Origin: Methylobacterium sp. Leaf104
GTDB lineage: Bacteria > Pseudomonadota > Alphaproteobacteria > Rhizobiales > Beijerinckiaceae
DNA length: 64,000 nt
Assembly (NCBI RefSeq): GCF_001422885.1
Contig: NZ_LMMZ01000037.1
Span: 126,105 to 190,104, forward strand
Reading direction: 5' to 3'
The position numbers and the translations under genes are program-made. The stretch's first letter is position 1; the number at the start of each line of letters is the position of its first letter. Under the pieces are notes generated by a model. It had not been told where the DNA came from, ran no database searches, and saw only the letters and a program-made list of their open reading frames with translations. This document shows, piece by piece, positions 8,087 to 16,468 of this stretch.

Positions 8087-9049
8087 ATGATCGACCACGC
8101 CCTGTTCGATCCGGCGATGATCGATCCCGACACGAAGCGCTTGAACGCCGAGATCGTGGCCGCGCACGCCGCACAGGTCGACCCGTGGTCGATCCCGATG
8201 ACCGAGGTTCGGGCGCGCCGCCGCCAGGGCACGCAGGCCTCGCCGGCCATGCCACGCAGCGCCCGCGCCGAAACCCTCACGATCGACGGCCCCGGCGGCC
8301 CTCTGCAGTTGCGCGTGATCCGGCCCGACGCGCGGAAATGGGTCAAGCTGCGCGGCGCCTACCTCCATATCCATCGCGGCGGCTGGGTCTGGGGATCGGC
8401 CGACGAGCAGGACCCGTGGCTGGAGCGGATCGCCGACGCCTGCGGCTTCGTGTGCCTGTCGGTGGAGTACCGCCTGGCCCCCGAGCATCCCTACCCGGCC
8501 GCCCTCGAGGATTGCGAGGCCGCGGCCCTCTGGCTCGCCGGTCCCGGCCGGGCCGAATTCGGCATCTCGGCCCTGACCATCGGGGGCGAATCGGCCGGCG
8601 CGCAGCTCGCCGTGATGGTGCTGCTGCGCCTGCGCGACAGGCACGCCCTGCCCCGCGCTTTCCGGGGCGCAAATCTGAATGCCGGCTTCTTCGACCTGGG
8701 CCTGACCCCCAGCGTGCGCAACTGGGGCACCGACCGCCTGGTGGTGAACACCCAGGACCTCACCAACTTCGCCAACGTCTATGTCCGCGAGGGCATCGAC
8801 CGCCGCCGGCCCGACGTCTCGCCTGTCTATGCCGACCTCAAGGGCCTGCCCCCGGCGCTGTTCACGGTTGGCACCCACGATCCGCTTCTCGACGACACGC
8901 TCTACATGTCGGCCCGCTGGGCGGCGGCCGGAAACGGTGGCCACACGGCGATCTATCCGGGCGGCTGCCACATCTTCGTGCGCTATCCCGGGGCGATGTC
9001 CGAGCGCGCGCTGGAGCTCATCGACCGCTTCCTGATGGCCCTGGCCTGA
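8087..9049 (+). CDS. Alpha/beta hydrolase, hormone-sensitive-lipase family esterase
   Basis: A 320-residue carboxylesterase-like hydrolase. It has an oxyanion-hole motif close to HGGGW (HIHRGGWVWGSAD), the tyrosine-containing SVEYRLAPEHPYPAALED, the nucleophile motif GGESAGAQL, and downstream acid and base in TVGTHDPLLDD and YPGGCHIF, giving a complete Ser-Asp-His triad. The glycine loop is changed (HRGGW instead of HGGGW). The substrate is unknown. The helicase frame begins at its stop codon, so the two may be co-translated. Confidence 0.86.
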   Translation: MIDHALFDPAMIDPDTKRLNAEIVAAHAAQVDPWSIPMTEVRARRRQGTQASPAMPRSARAETLTIDGPGGPLQLRVIRPDARKWVKLRGAYLHIHRGGWVWGSADEQDPWLERIADACGFVCLSVEYRLAPEHPYPAALEDCEAAALWLAGPGRAEFGISALTIGGESAGAQLAVMVLLRLRDRHALPRAFRGANLNAGFFDLGLTPSVRNWGTDRLVVNTQDLTNFANVYVREGIDRRRPDVSPVYADLKGLPPALFTVGTHDPLLDDTLYMSARWAAAGNGGHTAIYPGGCHIFVRYPGAMSERALELIDRFLMALA

Positions 9050-11577
9050 GCAAGCGCGCCACCGCATCGCCGCTGCCCGAGCGCTTCGCCGCGTGGTTCT
9101 CCGCGCGCGGCTGGGCACCCCGTCCCCACCAGCTCGAGCTTCTCGACATCGTCGGACGCGGAAGCTCGGCCCTCCTCGTAGCGCCCACGGGCGCCGGCAA
9201 GACGCTGGCGGGCTTCCTGCCGAGCCTGACCGCCCTGGCGGCGCGGCCTGCCTCGGCGAAGCCGCGCGGATTGCACACGCTCTACGTCTCACCCCTGAAG
9301 GCGCTCGCCGTCGACATCGCCCGCAACCTCGACGCACCCATCGCCGAGATGGGCTTGAGCGTGCGCGTCGAGACCCGCACCGGCGACACACCCTCGCACA
9401 AGCGCACCCGGCAGATCGCGCGCCCGCCCGACATCCTGCTGACCACGCCGGAACAGCTCGCCCTGCTCATCGCCCATCGCGAGGCGGCGGAGCTCTTCGC
9501 CGACCTGTCCTGCGTCGTCCTCGACGAGTTGCACGCCCTCGTCACCTCGAAACGCGGCGACCTCCTCTCCCTGGCGCTCACGCGCCTGCACCGCCTCAGC
9601 CCGGGCCTCACGGCGATCGGCCTCTCCGCCACCGTGCGCGAGCCGGACGAGCTGCGCCGGTATCTGGTGCCGCAGCGCGCGAGCCCGGGTCCATCCACGA
9701 AGGGATCGACGGTCGCCATGGCGGAGCTCGTCGTGGTCAAGGGCGGCGCGGCGCCCGACCTCCACATGCTCGATACCGGGCTGACCCTGCCGCTGGCCGG
9801 TCACACGGCCTGGCAGGCGATGCCAGCGATCTACGACCTGATCGGGCAGCACCGCACGGTGCTGGTCTTCGTCAACACCCGTCTTCAGGCGGAGTACACC
9901 TTCCAGGAGCTCTGGCGGATCAACGACGCCAACTATTCCATTGCCCTGCATCACGGCTCGCTCGACGCCACGCAGCGTCGTCGGGTCGAGGCCGCCATGG
10001 CGGCGGGCCGGCTGCGGGCGATCGTTTGTACCGCCACCCTGGACCTCGGCATCGACTGGGGCGACGTCGACCTCGTCGTCAATATCGGGGCGCCGAAGGG
10101 GGCGAGCCGGATCATGCAGCGCATCGGCCGCGCCAACCACCGCATGGACGAGCCGTCGAAGGCCTACCTGGTCCCGGCCAACCGGTTCGAGATGCTCGAG
10201 TGTCAGGCCGCCCTCGACGCCGTCGAGGCCGCCGCTCAGGACACGCCCGATGCACGCCTCGGCGCCCCCGACGTGCTGGCCCAGCATGTCCTCGGCATGG
10301 CCTGCGCCGACGCCTTCGATCCGGTTCAGCTCTACGAGGAGATCGTCTCGGCGGCGCCCTACGCGGGGCTGTCCTGGGAGGATTTCGAGGCGGTGGTCGA
10401 TTACGTCGCCACCGGCGGCTACGCGCTGCGCGCCTACGAACGCTTCGCGAAGATTCTCCGCGGACCGGACGGCCTGTGGCGGGTGCGCGACGCCCGCATC
10501 GCCCAGCAATACCGAATGAATGTCGGCACCATCGTGGAATCCGCCAAGGTGAAAGTCCGCCTCGCCCGCGGCGTGCGCGGCAAGCCCGGTGCGATCCTGC
10601 CCAAGGGCGGGCGGGTGCTCGGCGAGATCGAGGAGGATTTCGCCGATACCCTGACGCCCGGCGACACCTTCCTGTTCGCCGGCGAAGTCCTGCGCTTCGA
10701 GGGCCTGTCCGAGGACGAAGCGCTGGCGACCCGGGCCGGGCCGGGCACCGACCCGGCGATTCCCTCCTATGCGGGCGCCAAGTTCCCACTCTCGACCTTC
10801 CTCGCCGCGCGGGTCCGTGCGCTGATCGCCGACCCGTTCGAGTGGGACCGCCTGCCGAAGCAGGTGGCCTCCTACCTCCTGCAGCAGCGCAGCCGCTCGC
10901 TCCTGCCGGGCGAGCGCGACCTCCTGGTGGAGACCTTCCCGCGGGCGGGGCGTTACTACATCACCGCCTTCCCCTTCGAGGGGCGGCTCGCGCATCAGAC
11001 CCTCGGCATGCTGCTCACCCGACGCCTCGAACGGGCTCGGATGCGGCCCCTGGGCTTCGCCGCCAACGATTACGGCATCGCCATCTGGCTCAACCGGGAC
11101 GTCGGCGAGCGGATCGGCCGCGAGCCGGACTTCCTCGAGACGCTGTTCGCCGAGGACATGCTCGGCGACGACCTCGAGGCTTGGCTGGACGAATCCGCCA
11201 TGATGAAGCGCACCTTCCGGCAATGCGCCGTGATCGCCGGTCTGATCGAGCGACGCTATCCCGGGCAGGCCAAGACCGGGCGCCAGGTCACGATCTCGAC
11301 CGATCTGGTCTACGACGTGCTGCGCAAGCACCAACCCGATCACCTCCTCCTGAAGGCGGCGCGCCAGGATGCGGCAACCGGACTCCTCGACGTGAAGCGC
11401 CTCGGTATGATGTTGAGGCGCATCCAGGGGCGAATCACCCACAAGGCGCTCGATCGCGTCTCGCCGCTCTCCGTCTCCGTCATGCTCGAGATCGGGCGCG
11501 AACGGGTCTACGGCGAGGGCGCCGACGAGATTCTGGCCGAAGCCGAGGCCCAGCTGCTCGAAGAAGCGCTGGCCTGA
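9046..11577 (+). CDS. Ligase-associated DEXH-box DNA helicase (Lhr-like)
   Basis: An 843-residue superfamily-2 helicase of the ligase-associated type, linked in many bacteria to DNA repair with PdeM, an ATP-dependent ligase and an exonuclease. Motifs: Walker A APTGAGKT (46-53), TTPEQLALL, VVLDELHAL (DEXH), GLSATVREP, the C-terminal helicase motifs LDLGIDWGDV and QRIGRANHR, then the Lhr-type winged-helix/core region. No ATG, GTG or TTG occurs in frame from well upstream to past Walker A. The start given is a CTG whose last bases overlap the preceding TGA (CTGA), which suggests reinitiation. PdeM follows after 4 nt. Confidence 0.88.
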   Translation: MSKRATASPLPERFAAWFSARGWAPRPHQLELLDIVGRGSSALLVAPTGAGKTLAGFLPSLTALAARPASAKPRGLHTLYVSPLKALAVDIARNLDAPIAEMGLSVRVETRTGDTPSHKRTRQIARPPDILLTTPEQLALLIAHREAAELFADLSCVVLDELHALVTSKRGDLLSLALTRLHRLSPGLTAIGLSATVREPDELRRYLVPQRASPGPSTKGSTVAMAELVVVKGGAAPDLHMLDTGLTLPLAGHTAWQAMPAIYDLIGQHRTVLVFVNTRLQAEYTFQELWRINDANYSIALHHGSLDATQRRRVEAAMAAGRLRAIVCTATLDLGIDWGDVDLVVNIGAPKGASRIMQRIGRANHRMDEPSKAYLVPANRFEMLECQAALDAVEAAAQDTPDARLGAPDVLAQHVLGMACADAFDPVQLYEEIVSAAPYAGLSWEDFEAVVDYVATGGYALRAYERFAKILRGPDGLWRVRDARIAQQYRMNVGTIVESAKVKVRLARGVRGKPGAILPKGGRVLGEIEEDFADTLTPGDTFLFAGEVLRFEGLSEDEALATRAGPGTDPAIPSYAGAKFPLSTFLAARVRALIADPFEWDRLPKQVASYLLQQRSRSLLPGERDLLVETFPRAGRYYITAFPFEGRLAHQTLGMLLTRRLERARMRPLGFAANDYGIAIWLNRDVGERIGREPDFLETLFAEDMLGDDLEAWLDESAMMKRTFRQCAVIAGLIERRYPGQAKTGRQVTISTDLVYDVLRKHQPDHLLLKAARQDAATGLLDVKRLGMMLRRIQGRITHKALDRVSPLSVSVMLEIGRERVYGEGADEILAEAEAQLLEEALA

Positions 11578-11581
11578 CCGC

Positions 11582-12334
11582 GTGGTGAAACGCCCTGCCC
11601 CGAACGCAGAGGATGCGGTTTTGGCGCTCGGCCAGAGACTTGAGAAATCCACCCGGGCCCCCGGCCTGACCCTTGCCGGCGAAACCCTCGCCCTCGACCT
11701 CTGCGGTGGCCTCTGGCTCGCGCAGCACCGCACCCTGATCGTGTCCGACCTCCACCTGGAGAAGGGCTCGGCCTTTGCGGCCCGGTCCGGTCAGTTCCTG
11801 CCACCCTACGACACCCGCGAGACCCTGGCCTGCCTGCACGAAGTGATCGCCCGTCTGGACCCGGCCTGCGTGGTCGCGCTGGGCGATTCCTTCCACGATT
11901 CGCGCGCCCCCGAGCGCATGGAGCCCGGCGACCGCGCCATGGTGGCTGCCCTGCAGGAGGGGCGCGACTGGGTCTGGATCGCCGGCAACCACGACCACGC
12001 GGTGAGCGAGGGCGTCGGCGGACGCTACGCCGAGACCCTGATGGTCGGCGGCCTGACCCTGCGACACGAGCCGACCGTCGACGCCCCCGAGGGCGAGGTC
12101 GCCGGTCACCTGCATCCCTGCGGCAAGGTCGCCATGCGGGGCCGCGCGGTGCGCCGGCGCTGCTTCGTCACCGACGGGCGCCGCCTGATCATGCCGGCCT
12201 TCGGCGCCTATGCGGGAGGACTCAACGTCCGCAACGCCGCCTTCGAGCCGCTGTTTCCGGCCGGCTTCACGGCCCATCTCCTCGGGGACGGCCGCGTCTT
12301 CGCCATCGGAAAGGCGATGCTGAGCAAGGATTGA
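11582..12334 (+). CDS. pdeM: Ligase-associated DNA damage response endonuclease PdeM
   Basis: A 250-residue calcineurin-like metallophosphoesterase, the nuclease partner of the ligase-associated helicase. Metal-binding motifs in order: VSDLHLEKGSAF, VALGDSFHD, WIAGNHDHAV and GEVAGHLHPCGKV; the end MPAFGAYAGGLNVRN is typical. It starts with GTG (11582 or 11585), 4 nt after the helicase stop, so the two are an operon. The ligase and the exonuclease often found with them are not in this window. Confidence 0.9.
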   Translation: MVKRPAPNAEDAVLALGQRLEKSTRAPGLTLAGETLALDLCGGLWLAQHRTLIVSDLHLEKGSAFAARSGQFLPPYDTRETLACLHEVIARLDPACVVALGDSFHDSRAPERMEPGDRAMVAALQEGRDWVWIAGNHDHAVSEGVGGRYAETLMVGGLTLRHEPTVDAPEGEVAGHLHPCGKVAMRGRAVRRRCFVTDGRRLIMPAFGAYAGGLNVRNAAFEPLFPAGFTAHLLGDGRVFAIGKAMLSKD

Positions 12335-12346
12335 GGCGGGGCCGGC

Positions 12347-12784
12347 TCAGGCCGCGATCAGCAGCGAGGCCCCCGCGACCCCGGACAGGGCCAGCCGCAG
12401 GCGCCCGAGCCAGACCGGGACGAGGCCGCGCCGCGGCAGATCCTGGTCGACGAGGCCCCAGGCGAGCACGAGAACGCCGAGGATGCGCAGATCCCACGGC
12501 ATCGGCGCGGCGAGCGCCGCCCAGGCGATCAACGAGGGCAGGATCGCGATGGCGTAGTCGGCTCCCCCAGAATTGCGGGCGGCGGCCGCACCCCAGCGGA
12601 TCCCGCCGAGGAACGATGCGATGACGGCGCCGTAGGTCGAGAGCACCAGGCGTGGGCTGAGGCCGATGGTGCCGAGGCCGCCATCGGAGCCGCTATAGGC
12701 GAGCAGGGCGAAGCCCAGGAACGGAATCAGCCCGGCGACGCCCAGGATCAGGGCGGCCGGTGGAACCGTCGTCACGCGCGCCAT
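12347..12784 (-). CDS. DUF3429 family inner-membrane protein
   Basis: A 145-residue protein with four or five predicted membrane helices. The motifs LILGVAGLIPFLGFALLAY and AVIASFLGGIRWGAA are the hallmark of DUF3429, a family of unknown function found next to respiratory or photolyase genes in other bacteria. The start ATG at 12784 has GGAGAG just upstream. It converges on pdeM with a 12-nt gap. I see no functional residues beyond the conserved Gly/Trp/Arg of GGIRWG. Confidence 0.82.
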   Translation of the reverse strand: MARVTTVPPAALILGVAGLIPFLGFALLAYSGSDGGLGTIGLSPRLVLSTYGAVIASFLGGIRWGAAAARNSGGADYAIAILPSLIAWAALAAPMPWDLRILGVLVLAWGLVDQDLPRRGLVPVWLGRLRLALSGVAGASLLIAA

Positions 12785-12948
12785 CGGCTCTCCGCTCCTC
12801 CGGGCCGCCCCGCGGAGGCCGCCTCCGCTTCGGAATGGGTCACCCGACCCGTATGATCCGGGATCCATCCCCCGGACAACGCCGGGACGCCGGGTTCGCT
12901 GCACCGCGGAGCGGCGGCAGAAGCTCGCATCTCCGAAGTGCGCGTCCG

Positions 12949-15900
12949 TCAGATCCGCCGCGCCGGCGGAATGTTGCCCGAGGGCGCCGGTGCCCCGAGC
13001 AGGCTCATGGTGTTCTCGGTCGGCAGGGGCGCCGGGATCTCATTGGATGCCGGCTCCGGAACCTTGGGCTTGAACGCCGCGACCTGGGCGCGCGCGGCGG
13101 CCAGGGCCTTCACATCGAGCTTGGCGGCCACGTCGTCGCGCTTCTTCGCGGCGTCCTCGTCGCCCTGCGCCGCGGCGGCGGAGAACCAGAGGAAGGACTG
13201 TGCGAGATCCTGCTGGACGCCCATGCCGCGGGCGTAGAGCACCGCGAGATTGTACTGGCTGTCGCGGAGGCCGAATTCGGCGGCGCGCTTGAACCAGAGC
13301 GAGGCGGTGGCGAAATCGGCCTTGCCGCCGGCAGCCGGATTTTCGGCGTAGATCACCGCGAGGTTGTGCATGGCCCGGGCGTTACCAAGCTCGGCGGCGC
13401 GCCCGTACCAGAGCTTGGCCTGGTTCAGGTCGCGGGCGACGCCGACGCCCTTCTCGTAGAGGCTGCCGAGCTTGTACTGCGCCGGCGCGAAGCCGCTCGC
13501 CGCGATCTGCTCGAAGATCTTGACCGCCAGCGCGGGATCACGGGCCATTCCGCGGCCTTCGGCGGCCCGCATGCCGAGGTCGTAGGCGGCCGCACCGTCG
13601 CCGTCGAGGGCGGCCTGGCGCAGCTTGACCAGGGCGGGCGGCACCACCGCGAGGTCGGCGGAGATGCCGGCCATCGTGGTCACCCGCGGCACCGCGGAGC
13701 GGGACGCAGGGGATCCCGCCGCCTTGGCGGGCGCGCTCTCGGCGAGGCTCTGCGTCGTCTGCGGATCGGCGACGGGCGGGGCCGCGGCCTTGCCGTTTTC
13801 CGACTGGCTCTCCTGGGACTTGCTCGCGGCATCGGTCCCGGCGGCGACAGGTCCGGCGGGGGTCGAGACGGCGGCGACCGGCTCGGCCGCAGGCGTCTCG
13901 GTGCCGGCGCTCCGACGGGCGTTCAGGGCCTGCAGCGCGCCGAGGAGGAGGACCACCGCGGCGAGGCCGAGGAGGAGTGGCTTCCGGCGGCGATCGACGC
14001 CGCTCCGGAAGCGCGCGAGGCGACCGGCGCGCCGGCCAGCATCGGCGCCGTCGCGGTTGCCCTCTGCGTCGGAGGCGCCGGTCTGGCCTGCGGCCTCGGC
14101 CTGGGCCGCCTGGGCCGCGCGCCGGGCGGCCGCGATGAAGCTGGTCTTGATGTCGCTGTCGGCTGCGCCGGCGTCGCTCGGCTCGATCCGACCCGCGGCG
14201 CGATCGCGGCCCGGTCGCCCGGCGCCCGGCTCCAGCGGCAGGTCGGGACCCGAGACCTGGGGGCGCTCGGCCCGCATCGCGTCCGGACGGCGCGAGGGTG
14301 CTGTTCCGGCGGGATGCTCGGCACTCGGCTCCCTGGACAGCTCCCGGACGAGATCCTTGTCCCGGACCAGGTCCTTGGCGACATCCCGTTGCATCCGGGG
14401 CGTGAGGACGAGCGGAGCATCCGGATCGGTCGGGCCGATGCGTCCCACCAGCCGCTCGAGGGCGGAATAGACGCCCGTCAGCGTCGACTGCATCCGCTGC
14501 TCGGAGGCGACCTGATGGGCGCGCAGGTCCGCGAGGCTCGCCCGAAGAAGCGCGACTTCGCCGGTTTCGGCGGCCGCACCCATGGTCTCCGCGACCGCGT
14601 TGCGGGCCGCGCGCTCGACGGCGGCCTCCATCGGCGCCTCCGCCCGCAGGGCCGAGACCTGGTCGAGGAGGTCGGTCATGGTGCGCTCGAGCCCGGCCAG
14701 CGCCGGGTCGGCATCGCGGGTGTCGATGCGCTCGGCCAGGGCCAGCACCTGCTGCTCCAGGGCGTCGAGACCTTCGTCGCGCGGACCCTCGCCCGTGCCG
14801 ATCCGGTCGAGCTTGACCGTCAGTTCGTGCAGCATGCCGTGAATGGAGGCGAGGTTCTCGTCTGGCTGCGCCGGCCGGCGCAGGGTCGCGCCGATATCCT
14901 CGAGGCGTCCGATCAGGTCTCCGACGGGATTGATGCTGACCCGGTCGACCTTCTCGGACAGGGCATCGATCCGGTGGAGGATGATGTCGGAATCCTGGTG
15001 GGCGGCCATCGGCCCTACCCCGCGAAGGGCGTCGAGCTTGGCATCCATCTGCTGGATCTGCTCGCCGATGCCGGCATCGGTGCTCGACCGCAATCCGATC
15101 CGGATCTCCTCCAGCAAGGGGCGCAACTCCGCCATGCCCTCACCGGGCATGCCGGTCTGGATCTGCGAGACCTGGTTGCTGATGGCCTGGATGCCGGCGG
15201 CGAGGCTCTGGATCCGCTCCGGTCCGGCGAGCGCACCGATCAGGCGACGGATCTCGTCGAGTTCCCGGAACAGGCCGGCCACGACGTCCTGCTCGGCGAG
15301 GCCGGACGGCACGCCCTGGAGCGTGCCGTTCATCCTGGCGGCGAGGCGCTCGACATCGGCGGCGACGCGGGCATGCACGTTCTCGGCGACGTCCTCGGCC
15401 AGGCGCTCCACCTGGGCCCGGATCGCCTCGATCGGGGCGGCGATGGCCGCGAGGTCGGCCGGGGCCTGCGCCTTCTGGACGCCGGCCGCGAGGGTCTGCA
15501 TCGCTTTCTCCAGCGCGCCAACGTCGCGGCCGCTGGCGAGGCTGCCGATCGATTCGCGCAGGCGTGTTGTCTCGTTCTGGAGTTCGGCGATGGCGGGCGC
15601 GTCGACGGGGCGCGCCGGCGGGGCAGGCTGAGCCGGTGCGGAGGCCGCCGGAGCACCGGCCAGCTCGCGCTGGCGCTGGCGGATCTCGGTGACCGCATCG
15701 CGGATCTCGGTGACGGCGGGCCGGCCGCGGCGGCCGAGGGGACGCGGCGTGGCGAGCTGCTCGCCGATCTCCGTCATGCGGCGCTCGATCTCGGCGAGGC
15801 GCTGCGCCATCTCGGAGGCCGATTCGGCCTGCGGGAGCGCGGGCGCCGCCGGGACGGGCGCCTCGGACCCGATGCGCTGGTCGATTCCGTCCAGCCGGCG

Positions 15901-16185
15901 CATCATCTCGGTGAGGGCGGCGTTCTTGCCGGGGCGGACACCGGCGGTCGGCGCGGCGGACCTGACCTCGACCGGGCTCGACGGCGCGGCGGTCTGGGCT
16001 GCCTCGGCTGCCGGCGGCCGCGAGGGCGCCGGCGCGGTGGGGGCCTTGTCTCCGCGGGCGTCGGGCTCGACGATCGACGCGATCCAGGTCTCAACCGGAA
16101 TACCGGCGCGGCGCGCCATGTCCCGCGCCGCTTCGAGCACGTCGGGATCGAAGCCTTCGAGGTCGAGGGTCGCGTTGCGTGTCAT
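12949..16185 (-). CDS. PodJ-like polar-organising protein: coiled coil, one membrane helix, Sel1 repeats
   Basis: A 1078-residue protein. The short N-terminal motif NATLDLEGFDPDVLEAARDM is followed by about 600 residues of Ala/Glu/Arg-rich coiled coil (for example RRLDGIDQRIG, LAEIERRMTEIGEQLA). A single membrane helix KPLLLGLAAVVLLLGALQAL lies near residues 735-755. A Pro/Ala linker and four or so Sel1/TPR repeats follow at about 862-1012 (AAYDLGMRAAEGRGMARDPA, LGSLYEKGVGVARDLNQAK). This order matches alphaproteobacterial PodJ, which marks a cell pole from the cytoplasm and reads the periplasm. No peptidoglycan-binding domain follows the Sel1 repeats. ATG 16185 has an AGG site; ATG 16215 or 16239 are alternatives. 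Confidence 0.8.
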   Translation of the reverse strand: MTRNATLDLEGFDPDVLEAARDMARRAGIPVETWIASIVEPDARGDKAPTAPAPSRPPAAEAAQTAAPSSPVEVRSAAPTAGVRPGKNAALTEMMRRLDGIDQRIGSEAPVPAAPALPQAESASEMAQRLAEIERRMTEIGEQLATPRPLGRRGRPAVTEIRDAVTEIRQRQRELAGAPAASAPAQPAPPARPVDAPAIAELQNETTRLRESIGSLASGRDVGALEKAMQTLAAGVQKAQAPADLAAIAAPIEAIRAQVERLAEDVAENVHARVAADVERLAARMNGTLQGVPSGLAEQDVVAGLFRELDEIRRLIGALAGPERIQSLAAGIQAISNQVSQIQTGMPGEGMAELRPLLEEIRIGLRSSTDAGIGEQIQQMDAKLDALRGVGPMAAHQDSDIILHRIDALSEKVDRVSINPVGDLIGRLEDIGATLRRPAQPDENLASIHGMLHELTVKLDRIGTGEGPRDEGLDALEQQVLALAERIDTRDADPALAGLERTMTDLLDQVSALRAEAPMEAAVERAARNAVAETMGAAAETGEVALLRASLADLRAHQVASEQRMQSTLTGVYSALERLVGRIGPTDPDAPLVLTPRMQRDVAKDLVRDKDLVRELSREPSAEHPAGTAPSRRPDAMRAERPQVSGPDLPLEPGAGRPGRDRAAGRIEPSDAGAADSDIKTSFIAAARRAAQAAQAEAAGQTGASDAEGNRDGADAGRRAGRLARFRSGVDRRRKPLLLGLAAVVLLLGALQALNARRSAGTETPAAEPVAAVSTPAGPVAAGTDAASKSQESQSENGKAAAPPVADPQTTQSLAESAPAKAAGSPASRSAVPRVTTMAGISADLAVVPPALVKLRQAALDGDGAAAYDLGMRAAEGRGMARDPALAVKIFEQIAASGFAPAQYKLGSLYEKGVGVARDLNQAKLWYGRAAELGNARAMHNLAVIYAENPAAGGKADFATASLWFKRAAEFGLRDSQYNLAVLYARGMGVQQDLAQSFLWFSAAAAQGDEDAAKKRDDVAAKLDVKALAAARAQVAAFKPKVPEPASNEIPAPLPTENTMSLLGAPAPSGNIPPARRI

Positions 16186-16468
16186 CGTCAAACCTGACTC
16201 GGCGAAGTCCATGGCTCGATCCGCGCGTGGCCCCGCCACGCGAAAACGAGGGAGGGGTTAACGACGGACCCGTGCTCCCCGACATTTGGTAGTCTTGGTA
16301 AACAGGCGGTTAAGGCGCGACCGATTGATGGCTCGTGCATGATTCGCGTGGGGCGCGCCGCGCCCCCCCCTTTCGCCCCTCGCAAAATAGTTTATATGTG
16401 AACCATCAGATGCGCCGGCGGTCGGAAGGCCGTCCAGGAACGCAGCCGTTTCCGGGAGATGATGCGCG
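16186..16468. other. Divergent intergenic region, PodJ-like gene / acyl-CoA dehydrogenase
   Basis: This 283-nt spacer must hold promoters for both genes. The most AT-rich part, AAAATAGTTTATATGTGAAC at about 16384-16403, is on the acyl-CoA dehydrogenase side and contains GTTTATATGTGAAC, an imperfect inverted repeat that could be a regulator site. GGGAGATG precedes the 16469 start. No tRNA or small RNA was seen. Confidence 0.4.

Noticed and set aside
12760-16197. A 1145-codon plus-strand frame opposite the PodJ-like gene
   Set aside because: It has no recognisable motifs, and the opposite strand has a clear coiled-coil plus Sel1 protein.
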